Positions 13,701 to 28,300 of a DNA stretch of 64,000 nt are shown here, piece by piece. Made by a program: the position numbers and the translations under genes. Position 1 is the stretch's first letter. Every line of letters begins with the position of its first letter. Below the pieces are notes generated by a model. It was not told the origin of the DNA, did no database searches, and saw nothing but the letters and a program-made list of their open reading frames with translations. The stretch is from Ridgeia piscesae (lineage: Eukaryota; Annelida; Polychaeta; Sabellida; Siboglinidae), in contig JAODUO010001704.1 in assembly GCA_025642075.2 (NCBI GenBank), positions 5,001 through 69,000 of the forward strand, in the 5' to 3' direction.

Positions 13701-16237
13701 AGAGCAATGCAGACTCACGTGGCAATTCGTAAGAGTTGAAGAAGATGCGTGCGTAAGTAGGTTCTAGATTTAGAGGTGTGAATGTCACTAGATACAACCC
13801 AGGCTGCAGCTGTGTCGTGGTGCTTGGAATGGTGTCATCATCTCTGTGAAAAATTGTCACTTCCAGGTCTCCGTCCCCGGCCAGAGACGTGTCAACTGAA
13901 ACATTATGTCGTCTAGTGTCATGACATATATTTGTTGTGTGCCTAATAAAGGTCCGGATACACATATTTGTTGTGTGCCTAATAAAGGTCCCGATACACG
14001 TATTTGTTGTGTGCCTAATAAAGGTCCCGATAGTTGTGTGCCTAATAAAGGTCCCGATACACGTATTTGTTGTGTGCCTAATAAAGGTCCTGATACACAT
14101 ATTTGTTGTGTGCCTAATAAAGGTCCCGATACACGTATTTGTTGTGTGCCTAATAAAGGTCCCGATACACATATTTGTTGTGTGCCTAATAAAGGTCCCG
14201 ATACACATATTTGTTGTGTGCCTAATAAAGGTCCAGATACACGTATTTGTTGTGTGCCTAATAAAGGTCCTGATACACATATTTGTTGTGTGCCTAATAA
14301 AGGTCCCGATACACATATTTGTTGTGTGCCTAATAAAGGTCCCGATACACATATTTGTGGTGTGCCTAATAAAGGTCCCGATACACGTATTTGTTGTGTG
14401 CTTAATAAAGGTCCCGATACACGTATTTGTTGTGTGCCTAATAAAGGTCCCGATACACATATTTGTTGTGTGCCTAATAAAGGTCCGGATACACGTATTT
14501 GTTGTGTGCCTAATAAAGGTCCCGATACACATATTTGTTGTGTTCCTAATAAAGGTCCGGATACACGTATTTGTTGTGTGCCTAATAAAGGTCCCGATAC
14601 ACGTATTTGTTGTGTTCCTAATAAAGGTCCCGATACACGTATTTGTTGTGTGCCTAATAAAGGTCCCGATACACATATTTGTTGTGTGCCTAATAAAGGT
14701 CCCGATACACGTATTTGTTGTGTTCCTAATAAAGGTCCGGATACACGTATTTGTTGTGTGCCTAATAAAGGTCCCGATACACGTATTTGTTGTGTTCCTA
14801 ATAAAGGTCCCGATACACATATTTGTTGTGTGCCTAATAAAGGTCCGGATACACGTATTTGTTGTGTGCCTAATAAAGGTCCCGATACACGTATTTGTTG
14901 TGTTCCTAATAAAGGTCCCGATACACATATTTGTTGTGTGCCTAATAAAGGTCCTGATACACATATTTGTTGTGTGCCTAATAAAGGTTCCGATACACAT
15001 ATTTGTTGTGTTCCTAATAAAGGTCCCGATACACATATTTGTTGTGTGCCTAATAAAGGTCCCGATACACATATTTGTTGTGTGCCTAATAAAGGTCCGG
15101 ATACACGTATTTGTTGTGTGCCTAATAAAGGTCCCGATACACGTATTTGTTGTGTTCCTAATAAAGGTCCCGATACACATATTTGTTGTGTGCCTAATAA
15201 AGGTCCGGATACACGTATTTCTTATGTGCCTAATAAAGGTCCCGATACACGTATTTCTTGTGTGCCTAATAAAGGTCCCGATACACGTATTTCTTGTGTG
15301 CCTAATAAAGGTATCGATACACGTATTTCTTGTGTGCCTAATAAAAGTCTCGATACACGTATTTCTTGTGTGCCTAATAAAGGTCCCGATACACGTATTT
15401 CTTGTGTGCCTAATAAAGGTCTCGATACACGTATTTCTTGTGTGCTTAATAAAGGTTCCGATACACGTATTTCTTGTGTGCCTAATAAAGGTCTCGATAC
15501 ACGTATTTCTTGTGTGCCTAATAAAGGTATCAATATATGTATTTCTTGTGTGCCTAATAAAGGTCCCGATACACGTATTTCTTGTGTGCCTAATAAAGGT
15601 CTCGATACACATATTTCTTGTGTGCCTAATAAAGGTCTCGATACACGTATTTCTTGTGTGCCTAATAAAGGTATCGATACACGTATTTTTTGTGTGCCTA
15701 ATAAAGGTATCGATACACGTATTTCTTGTGTGCTTAATAAAGGTCTCGATACACATATTTCTTGTGTGATTAATAAAAGTCCAGATACACATATTTCTTG
15801 TGTGATTAATAAAAGTTCAGATACACATATTTGTGAACTGCCGAAATAAATTCCCATTATTTGATGACACTGTTTTGCGGTATGCAGTTTAAATGGGCCT
15901 CTGTACTCGGGTTGATTCGGCCATTCTGGCCACGATAAGGACTGTATTGACCACGAGAGGTTTACTAAAGATCCAGATAGTTCTCGGGAACTCAGTATTA
16001 TTAGTTAAACACCCATAACTGCTGGATACTTACTGTAAATATAGACTTCCTGTGCAGCGCTTTAAAGTGCAAACCGGTTGCGACTGGTAGATGGATTTTT
16101 TATTTGTCACGGTATATTATTATTTTTGGGCTCTATGGGGGTACTACGTTTAATGAGTTGCCAATCTAGATACATTTATTTATTTATTAGCTTAACATAA
16201 TTATTTAAAATAGATAATTTATAATGTTAAAGAACAT

Positions 16238-16270
<33 letters not shown>

Positions 16271-16288
16271 ATATATAATATACATATA

Positions 16289-16350
<62 letters not shown>

Positions 16351-19300
16351 CATATATAATATACATATATAATATACATACATATATTATATTTATTTAT
16401 TGTATTTCATTGTATACAAAATAGGCACTACATGAATCAAATGACACATTCCTATTTAACATGAAATGTACATTGCATGTTGAAAGTGGAGAATGAAGCT
16501 TTATTATATTACCTGGCTGTATCCTAATTTGAGTGGAAATGCTAATTAAAATTATAATATTCCTGTCACCACAGCAGTGTACTCAGACAAATGCTATATT
16601 AATATATAGTGGATCAAATCTATATAAAAAACACTGAAAAATACAGAGAGGTAAGTCAGCAAGGTATGTGTGACTAGTAGTCAGTGGGAACGAGTGACAG
16701 GTCAGCTGGAGGAGTGACAGGTCAGCAGGAAGGAGTGATATGTCAGTAGGAAGAAGTGACAGGTCAGATGGAAGGAGTGACAGGTCAGCAGGAAGGACTG
16801 ACAGGTCAGCAGGAAGGAGTGACATGTCAGGAGGAAGGAGTGACAGGTCAGATGGAAAGAGTGACAGGTCAGCAGGAAGGAGTGACAGGTCAGCAGGAAG
16901 CAGTGACAGGTCAGATGGAAGGAGTGACAGGTCAGCAGGAAGGAGTGACAGGTCAGGAGGAAGCAGTGAGAGGTCAGCTGGAGGAGTGACAGGTCAGATG
17001 GAAAGAGTGACAGGTCAGCAGGAAGGAGTGACAGGTCAGCAGGAAGCAGTGACAGGTCAGATGGAAGGAGTGACAGGTCAGCAGGAAGGAGTGACAGGTC
17101 AGGAGGAAGCAGTGAGAGGTCAGATGGAAGGAGTGACAAATCAGCAGGAAGTAGTGACAGGTCAGCTGGAGGAGTGACAGGTCAGATGGAAGGAGTGACA
17201 GGTCAGCAGGAAGGAGTAACAGGTCAGATGGAAGGAGTGACAGGTCAGCTGGAGGAGTGACAGGTTAGCTGCAGGAATGACAGGTCAGCTGGAGGAGTGA
17301 CAGGTCAGCAGGAAGGAGTGACAGGTCAGCAGGAAGGAGTGACATGTCAGCAGGAAGGAGTGACAGATCAGCAGGAAGGAGTGACAGGTCAGTAGGAAGG
17401 AGTGACAGGTCAGTAGGAAGGAGTGAGAGGTCAGCAGGAAGGAGTGACAGATCAGCAGGAAGGAGTGACAGGTCAGCAGGAAGGAGTGACAGGTCAGCAG
17501 AAAGGAGTGACAGGTCAGCAGGAAGGAGTGACAGGTCAGCAGGAAGGAGTGACAAGCCAGTAGGAAGGAGTGCCAGGTCAGTAGGAAGGAGTGACAGGTC
17601 AGCAGGAAGGAGTGACAGGTCAGCAGGAAGGAGTGACAGGTCAGCAGGAAGGAGTGACAGGTCAGCAGGAAGGAGTGACATGTGAGTGACAAGTGTCACA
17701 TGTAGTGATGTGTGACAGGTGAGGTAGCATTAATGATAACATTCCATGTGCCGTGTATAAAAGTCAACAGTTTAAAGGGAATTCCCTGCACCAAGGGTAT
17801 CCAATGCAGATCTCATGTCATTGCTACATGACCTGTCTGTGTTGTCACATGGCTGAGCACACAGCACTGGTGCAGAAAAATGTGACATCTGACTGGGAAA
17901 TTCAAACGTATAATTTAGATTGAAAATGTGTACATTGTGAAGCAGGAGGTAACTGCATGGCATGACGGCAATCAAAGTTGGGATGACATTGATCAACATG
18001 AAGTATTGTGTTATGTAAGACAGTAGGTGACATGACCACAAATTCAGGTAATTATGTCCACGATATCCTGATTAGACTTAACCTGAGAACCGGCAAGATC
18101 CATGTATTAGCTATGCAGTTTATTTGTTCTACTCCATAAAGTTTGGGGTTCTCTTAAGTAACGATACTAGATTTACCATGCTGGTTGAGAGCAGCAGGTA
18201 ACGTGGACAAACATATCAGTTTATTATATGGTAACTTCCAGAGGTAGATTGGAACAGGGTAGAAGCTAACATAACCCAATAGCTTTATGGCTAAATACAA
18301 CTTCCTATCAAGGTAAAATCCTGCAGAACAGGCTTAATGTACGAAAATGCATTGATGACCAAAGCAGTATGTAACATGGACAATGTGTACTAGACTAGTA
18401 TGTATATTCTGTTCTGACAAATATATACAAAGAAACATTTCCTGTTCCCCGAGTCCTGCACTTATTAGAACAACCAAAGACTTACTTTCAAAATCGGCCC
18501 TCTTGCCAACATAGAAGCTGGACACTGTGCTGATGACAACTGGGTAAATGCTGATGACAGCCGAGAATGCCTCGTCACTGACCATGTGTCCGTCACATGT
18601 CACCTCAATGGTGTAGGTTCCTACAGCAAGCACATGTTGGTGTCACATGTCACCTCAATGGTGTAGGTTCCTATAGCAGACACATATTGGTGTCACATGT
18701 CACCTCAATGGTGTAGGTTCGTATAGCAAGCACATGTTGGTGTCACATGTCACCTCAATGGTGTAGGTTCCTTCCTACAGCAAGCACATGTTGGTGTCAC
18801 ATGTCACCTCAATGGTGTAGGTTCCTACATCAAACACATGTTGGTGTCACATGTCACCTCAATGGTGTAGGTTCCTTCCTACAGCAAGCACATGTTGGTG
18901 TCACATGTCACCTCAATGGTGTAGGTTCCTACAGCAAGCACATGTTGGTGTCACATGTCACCTCAATGGTGTAGGTTCCTACATCAAACACATGTTGGTG
19001 TCACATGTCACCTCAATGGTGTAGGTTCCTTCCTACAGCAAGCACATGTTGGTGTCACATGTCACCTCAATGGTGTAGGTTCCTACATCAAACACATGTT
19101 GGTGTCATATGTCACCTCAATGGTGTAGGTTCCTTCCTACAGCAGGCACATGTTGGTGTCACATGTCACCTCAATGGTGTAGGTTCCTACACCAGGCACA
19201 TGTTGGTGTCACACGTCACCTCAATGGTGTAGGTTCCTACAGAAGGCACATGTTGGTGTCACATGTCACCTCAATGGTGTAGGTTCCTATAGCAGACACA

Positions 19301-20909
19301 TTGGTGTCACATGTCACCTCAATGGTGTAGGTTCCTACAGCAGACATATGTTGGTGTCACATGTCACCTCAATGTTGCTAAAGACAGGCACATATCGATG
19401 TCACCTCAATGGTGTAAGTTACTAGACATGCAAATTTTTGTATCACATGTCACCTCAAACATATATTAGGGTGGTCAAAATTATATAATTTTTGAAATCA
19501 ACAATGCATCTGGCTTCAAAGGTGAGGTTCGGTGAGAAAACAACTGTGTCAAAATTCAGAGAAATGCATTCTGAGGAACAGAGCTCTCAACGCATAGTGA
19601 TACATTTAAGAACTTGTCCATTTAATAGTCACATGTATTCAAAATTTAACCTATAAATGTTCTATCCTATGAAAGTATTGGTTGGTTTGAACTCATCGGT
19701 CCTAGAACAATTTCAGCTTGACTGTCCAAGCGGCAAGTACGAGCAGCTCTGGTAATTCTGTAAATCATAAAGAGCAGCCATAAGTGGAGACAGTGCATGT
19801 GTGTGACTGCAGGAGAGATCTTGACGGTGGAAACTTGAGACGATGGCGCATTTTGGTAATGAGTTCACCATGATCTTGTACCTCACTGATGCGGCTAACT
19901 CTAGCAAAACACACAGATGTGTTTGTCCTACTGGTATGTTGGGTGTATCGGGACGAGAAGGATTGCAAGGTACAGATGGAGTGGTGGGATATGACAATGC
20001 CGGGCAAGTGTCTCTGCAGTAGAATGGTATACATGCCCTCAGCCATTCCAACATGACCTCATTTCCACACACTAAAGAGCGCAATGGCTCAGTAGAGCTT
20101 CGGACTCTCAATTAAGAGAACCCGGGTTCAAATCCTGTGCTGTGGTGTTAAAACCTTGGGCAAGTTTTTTTACTCTACGTTACTCTAAGTAATTATATTT
20201 GCACTACACACTTTGTGTAACATGTGTTTCAAATAATTGAACTCGTTGGGACCAAAATCCCGATATATCGGGGTTGGCAACAGGTGTTCACGTTGATTGC
20301 TAGATGTCAGCAGCAATTCTGTGAAAAGCCACCATTGAAAGACCCGTATGTAGCCAGATAATTTGCCGCAATTTGTAGACATTTCCGAGAATTTTCCAAT
20401 AACATTTAAATTTTTGAGAGTTTCTAGTTCAAGCATGGATGTTTGAACATGTTTGATTCGAGGAATTGATGACTATGAACCACCACTGGAAACTACTGAT
20501 TCGGGTGATTCAGATGGTAGGAGTGTTGTTAACAGCGACATCGCCGATGGCGATGAATTGGTCTTTTTTGTATGCATAAGTAACACCTGGCTAATCTGCA
20601 AGACAGGTAGCACTTGTCCATGTTTTAAAATCTAAATGAAAATTATTTCTGGAATGCGTATAAACATGCTTAGTCTATGTTTAAAGAGTATTGCAAGTCA
20701 ACAGAGGAATTTGCACATAAAGTTTGCATTTCTTCACTGGTCAGTGACAACTGGGAATAGTGTTCATAGCCATGACTTGATGAATGACACAAATTGATGA
20801 TTCTTGTTCCTGACACCACGAGTGAGGTACATTCTTTAGTTACTACACCCGGGCACACCCATCAACACACACAAACACACACACACAATCATACACACAC
20901 ACACACACG

Positions 20910-20974
<65 letters not shown>

Positions 20975-20993
20975 ATCACACACACACCAAACC

Positions 20994-21049
<56 letters not shown>

Positions 21050-22323
21050 AACACATTCATACACACACCAACACACACACATGCACACACCAACACACAC
21101 ACATGCATGCAATCATACACACACCAACACACACACACATGCACACAATGATACACACACCAACACGCACATGCACACATTCATACACACACCAACACAC
21201 GCACATGCACACATTCATACACACACAGACACATGCACACATTCATACACACACCAACACACACACACCAACACACACACATGCACACAATCATACACAC
21301 ACACACACACACATGCACGCAATCATACACACACAAACACACACACATGCACACATTCATTCATACAGCAACACACACACATGCACACAATCATACACAC
21401 ACCAACACACACATGCACACAATCATACACACAAACACACACACATGCACGCAATCATACACACACAAACACACACACATTCATACACACACCAACACAC
21501 ACACATGCACACAATCATACACACACAAACACACACACACATGCACACATTCATACACACACCAACACACACACATGCACACAATCATACACACACAAAC
21601 ACACCTATATGCACACATTCATACACACACAAACACACCCACATGCACACAATCATAGACATACAAACACACCCATATGCACACAAACATACACACACAA
21701 ACACACACACAGACATGCACGCAATCATACAGACACAAACACACCCACAAGCACACATTCATACACACACAAACACACCCACATGCACACAATTATACAC
21801 ACACAAACACACCCACATGCACACATTCATACACACAAACACACACCCACATGCACACAATTATACACACACAAACACATGCATGCAATCACACACACAC
21901 ACAAACACATGCATGCAATCACACACAAAAACACACCCACAAGCACACATTCATACACACACAAACACACCCACACATGCACACAATCATACACACACAC
22001 CAATAAACACACCCACATGCACACAATCATACACACAAACAAACACACCCACATGCACACAATCATACACACACACCAATAAACACACCCACATGCACAC
22101 AATCACATGCATACAATCACAGTGACCCACATAATCACACCCACACAGCAGAACACAAAAGCCAGCACGAATGCATGCAAGAAAGCAAACATTCATGTTT
22201 TAAACACTGGAATGAACACACATTGACGTGAGCTTACACACACCAACACACGCACATGCACACATTCATACACACACAGACACATGCACACATTCATACA
22301 CACACCAACACACACACAACACA

Positions 22324-22386
<63 letters not shown>

Positions 22387-25300
22387 TGCACACATTCATA
22401 CACACACCAACACACACACAATCATACACACACCAACACACACACACACATGCACACAATCATACAACAATCATACACACACACACACATGCACACATTC
22501 ATACACACACCAACACACACACACATGCACACAATCATACACACACCAACACACACACACACACACACACACATGCATGCAATCATACACACACACACAC
22601 ATGCACACATTCATACACACACCAACACACACACATGCACACAATCATACACACACACACACACACATGCACGCAATCATACACACACAAACACACACAC
22701 ATGCACACATTCATTCATACAGCAACACACACACATGCACACAATCATACACACACCAACACACACATGCACACAATCATACACACAAACACACACACAT
22801 GCACGCAATCATACACACACAAACACACACACATTCATACACACACCAACACACACACATGCACACAATCATACACACACAAACACACACACATGCACAC
22901 ATTCATACACACACCAACACACACACATGCACACAATCATACACACACAAACACACCTATATGCACACATTCATACACACACAAACACACCCACATGCAC
23001 ACAATCATAGACATACAAACACACCCATATGCACACAAACATACACACACAAACACACACACAGACATGCACGCAATCATACAGACACAAACACACCCAC
23101 AAGCACACATTCATACACACACAAACACACCCACATGCACACAATTATACACACACAAACACACCCACATGCACACATTCATACACACAAACACACACCC
23201 ACATGCACACAATTATACACACACAAACACATGCATGCAATCACACACACACACAAACACATGCATGCAATCACACACAAAAACACACCCACAAGCACAC
23301 ATTCATACACACACAAACACACCCACACATGCACACAATCATACACACACACCAATAAACACACCCACATGCACACAATCATACACACAAACAAACACAC
23401 CCACATGCACACAATCATACACACACACCAATAAACACACCCACATGCACACAATCACATGCATACAATCACAGTGACCCACATAATCACACCCACACAG
23501 CAGAACACAAAAGCCAGCACGAATGCATGCAAGAAAGCAAACATTCATGTTTTAAACACTGGAATGAACACACATTGACGTGAGCTTACTGACCCGGTTT
23601 GGAGGGTGTATACTCCACCCTGTAGCTTCCATCACCTTTGTCGAGGATGTAGTGCGCAATCTGATTGCCAGACGGCGCTACAAACATACAATTTCGTTAT
23701 TTTTCCTCACCTCACTATGTATGAAATGAGTAATGATATACGAGTAATATAATATTTTTGCGCATTAATTGCAGCGTGGCTGAACACTTCCCAGAGGTGA
23801 AAAATATAAAGTCTAGGCGTTGGCATGCTCACTTTAATAGCTCTGACGGGTGTCACTAGTGCACTCCAGAGGTATTAATGGGTACCTTTTAGGCATAAGT
23901 CTTACAGATTTTAGTGAATTATAAGGGCTTAAGGGTGAAAAGCAATTCTTATGGATATTTACAATTTTGACAAGACATGTGTAAGTGAAAACGACTGTTG
24001 TCCCGGCAGCAAGGAAGCAACAACAGTATGCAGGCTGTAACCAGGATGAGTGGAATAACCACGCATTCAACGTTGGGAGATCTCTGTTTTGGTCCGTCGT
24101 TTGTTCACACGCCACGTGAATGGTCAGTATCAGGTGTGTATGACGGTTGAATGCACACCATGGGTGTGTTATGGCAGTGCCTATATACACAAGCACATGC
24201 GTCATAGCTTTATGCAGAGACCTGTCCACCCGTCATTTGGACGGGTAAAAGCCGTTGTGGACGGGTAGGAATATGGGTGGATGGTAGGAATATGGGTGGA
24301 TGGGTAAAAAGAAAATGTGTGTGTTTGTAGTGCATTTCAGGTCATCAGACACATTTTAACGTTTGTAAACTGGCTTAACAATTAACATTAATGTGTCCAC
24401 CAAAACATGTGTGACTGGCAATAATTTGTACAGGTTTTTGCAGCACTTACCCATTTGTTTTCATGATCTTACAGATATGTATTGTCCCATGTTGACACCC
24501 ACATGTACTCACCAACCCCGGCTTGTGGGGTTTAGACTACACGTGTACTTACATTTGATAGTGGCCAACACTTGTTTTCGACTGTCTCCTGTGTAGATGG
24601 TAAATGAAGTCAGTTCATTGATGGTCGCCCCCCGCAGACCTGGCCCTGACACAGTGACTTGTTTTGGACGTGGTTTTGGTTGTCTTGGGCAAGCGGGATG
24701 GATGTCAATTATAAACGGGTCCTCTGAAAACATGACAAACAAACAGCTTCGTCAAGTTATGACAAAGAGGAGTCTATAATCGTTCATCGGTTTTAAAAAC
24801 TGCCACACAAAAAACACACAAAATATGCTGGACGAGAGAACGTTCAACTTGGTTTGTTGGTAATCAGACTGACCTACACATCAGATGGCATTGGCTCATT
24901 TTATAAAGTGAATAGTAAAAAATAAGTTCTTATATGGTGCAGTATCCAGTCCTCAGGACTACTCAAAGTGCATTATATTTTACTTCCTGGCAGTCCTGTT
25001 CAATCGACACAATCTCAACTTCTCTGGGAAACATAGCTTTATGTAGAGACCCGTCCACCCGTCATTTGGACGGGAAAAAACGAATATGGATGGGTAGAAA
25101 TATGGGTGGACGGGTAAAAAATGAAGGAACAAAAAAAAGGTATTCCAAAACCATAGAAATTGTTAGTTATGCCTTGAAAGTGAGTGAAAATGGTGTCACA
25201 TGTGTGTTTGTAGTCCATTTCAGGTCATCAGACACATTTAAAGTTTGTAAACTGGCTTAACAGTTAACATCCATGTGTCCACCAAAACATGTGTGACTGG

Positions 25301-28300
25301 CAATAATTGGGTCCTGCATAAAGCCCTGCTGGGAAACATCCAACCAAGGTGCATTTAATATGCAGACTACACAAACATTCAACACTCTGTAGAGCCAGGT
25401 ACTCATTCATACCACTTACTGAACTGGAGCAATGTAGAGCGAACAAAGTTGTCCATGATTCGACGCGGCTGCATCAGGATTGGAACCTGGGTTTGACATT
25501 CTAGTTCTAGTTGTGTCTCGTTGAGCACTTGGCTGGGTTCTAGTAACTGACTAGTCTCGACATACTCTGGTTACAACATTACAATCTTATTAGGTCTCAT
25601 TGAACTAGTCAGTCTTTTTCAGAACACTTACACCAAGCTGGCACATAGGGTGGTAGTTTGGTTACTGCCAGAGTGCTTGTCGTGCTCGGTGGTTCTTTTA
25701 CGTCCTAAATTGAAATGGGACCGACATTAACATGATTTTCTGATTCACAAGGGATACACGTCCCCCAAGGTTTTTACACCAAATATATCATGACTGATTT
25801 GACTGGGTATTGAACCCAGGCCGCCAGCGTGACAGACAAAGCTAACCACTACACTTAGGATAAAGCAATATGGCCTGTAAGTGTGTCATGTTACACAGCG
25901 AGACTCCGCGCAACTGGAGCTGATTGGGGACAGGACACAATATTGATATTCTAAGGACAGATGACAGTTGTAGTTTCCAACTGATGAATATTGGGTAATA
26001 TGAAAAATTAGGTCATAAATATCTTTTATTATAGCTTTCTTATCTTAACTGGCCGATTTAATTTTGAGTTTACAACACTGTCATTGATATTATAACGATC
26101 TACGTAGCACAGGTACTGCACTAGAAGTTTAGCACATATGGAAGGAATAGTCATTAGTTGCCAATTATAAGTTTGCTTAGCTGTATACTGATGGTGATAA
26201 CACGTTGGGAACAGTGTGTAAATATTGCTAAGCCTTGGTGTCTGGGGCACTGGGTGTCTACGCCCAACATTTTGTTAGTTGCTCTTAGATTTGTGTAACC
26301 TTGACACCACAAACAGTTAACCTCTACCACTACACACCTCCGACAGCTACAAGGAAAGTGCATTGAGCACAGGGCTCGACGTTGGCACTGGCCCGATGCG
26401 ACTGTTTCAAAGCTGTCGGGCCAGTTCAGGCCACTGGTTTTTTAGTCCTATTGGCCTGGTGGGCCAGTGGTTTCAATCTCCTACTGACCACCGTCGACGT
26501 TTCCATAACCTGACACTTCACAGAAACATAGAATGACCTTAATAACATTAGTCTATTTATTGACGTTTGTTTTGTTACATTTTATCTATAACTTTTTTAC
26601 ACAACTGTGTCTAAAATGTTGTCGTGCGTACACAACGACGTCCATGCACTGTGGAAGTCATATTTTGTAAACGCCCGCATGATTGGCGAATATTCACCCA
26701 ATCAGCAATCGTGTTACACGTCGCTGTTGGCTATGGGTGGTAGGCAATGTCGTTGTTGTCTGCGTGAATGATAAAATGCTAGTGCACATTCCTCAATGGA
26801 AAGACATCTATGCAATTTGTTATACTGTCAAACATTTGACAGTGTTGCAAAAGACCATTCCTGCAGCAGTGGATTTTTAATATAATCTTGGAAGAAAGAG
26901 GGCAAGTGTTTTGGAACGCGTTCACACTGTCACCGGCGCACGTGGGCTCTCGGCCTCACACACAGACGCGATGTTTACATAATCTTACGCTAGTCTATCA
27001 TTAAAACTAATTTATCATGGTATCACGTATGCCCGATTCTGCAGTAACAGTTTTCAGTCACAACCAAAACTAAGAAATGTTTTTCATGACAGACAGCTAC
27101 ACTTTCAAGCTCCAAGCCCTCCTGTATACCTGTCAAAACAGTCAAAGACAAAGTCATGAATTCGACTTCACCGACTTTGCTTTAGTCTCAATGCATGCAA
27201 TTATGCAAAACGAATTATTAATAGAAAGTATCAATGAGTAAATCAATTGTTAATATTAAATATAAAAAAAGTTTGTTTTTATAATGTCCTAGCTCATAAA
27301 ATGGCCTACAGTGCAGGCTGTAATAAATAATATTGTACTTTTTACGGTTTTGTTTTATATTATTTTTCAAATATAAACTGACTTTAATATGTGATATGTA
27401 GAAGAGACACAACACTGACAGAAGACGTTGACTGTAGTCATTAAGGTTGATATTTAATTTCTCGAAATATGTAGTAATCCATTTAATAATCTATAAATAA
27501 ATGTGCTAAAATTGTATAGTGTAAAAGTTGCCTCAAATTATATATTAGCAGACTGAGACCACGACAAAAAGATTTCAACTCCTGCGTTAGCCCAAGTTTG
27601 GGCTGTTTGGAGTAAACAACCTGAGACCTGAGAGATTTAATGTCGAGTTTTCTCTTTTTATTGTTGTAATCTGAAAAATTTACATTTAAAAAATCATGCA
27701 ACATAAGAGCTTCAGAAAGTCTTCATTATGTCACTCCTGTCAAAATTTGGTCTTCTAAAGGGATGGGCCCCTCGGTAGCAGCATATTTTCTTTACAATAT
27801 ACGGGCCAGTAACTTTTTGGGGGGCCAGTAACTTTTCAAATATACTGCCCCCCCCCCGAGCCAGTGGATACAAAAGCTTAATGTCAAGGCCTGGAGCAGG
27901 ACCAACCACTGTACATGGTATTTGTTGACTTCAGTAAGGCGTTTGATACAGTTGGGAGGACCAGGCTATGGCAGCTACTGAGGAAGTATGGATGCCCAGA
28001 GAAGTTCACAACTATGATCGAGGTTCTACATAACGGAATGATGGCGAATATTAGTGTTGGAGGGGAAGTCTCGGAATCGTTCAGTGTTACAAATCAGGTC
28101 ATGCAAAGGTTGTGTACTGGCCCCCACGCTCTTCTCCATCTTCCTATCAGCAATGCTCGACGAGGCTTTTCGAGGCATGGGGGATGGCATCTATATACAG
28201 TCCAGATAGAGCACTGACCTATTCAACGTCGCACACTTCAGAGCTAAGACCAAGACTACTTGGATACTGATGAGAGAGCTGCTATTCGCAAATGACAGTG

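Noticed and set aside
3577..15835. 36-bp direct repeats as a CRISPR array
   Set aside because: There are no spacers between units, no cas genes, and the context is a spliced animal gene.
13612..15849. Open frames of 600-726 codons on both strands across the 36-bp array
   Set aside because: The unit length is a multiple of three and lacks stops in several frames; only the 3' end (13719-13895, minus) has coding character.
16583..17699. Leu-rich (LLPADLS) and Arg/Ser-rich (SAGRSDR) open frames
   Set aside because: Products of the 21-bp minisatellite.
20075..20170. Functional tRNA gene
   Set aside because: A and B boxes are present but no acceptor-stem pairing, and the sequence continues as the SINE body.
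20836..23477. Long His-Thr and Cys-Val open frames
   Set aside because: Products of (CA)n-rich repeats.
25634..25706. Possible exon ([23 protein letters not shown]) of the filamin-HECT gene
   Set aside because: It is phase 0 in and phase 2 out, while exons 2 and 3 are both phase 1 and join perfectly without it, completing a filamin repeat.
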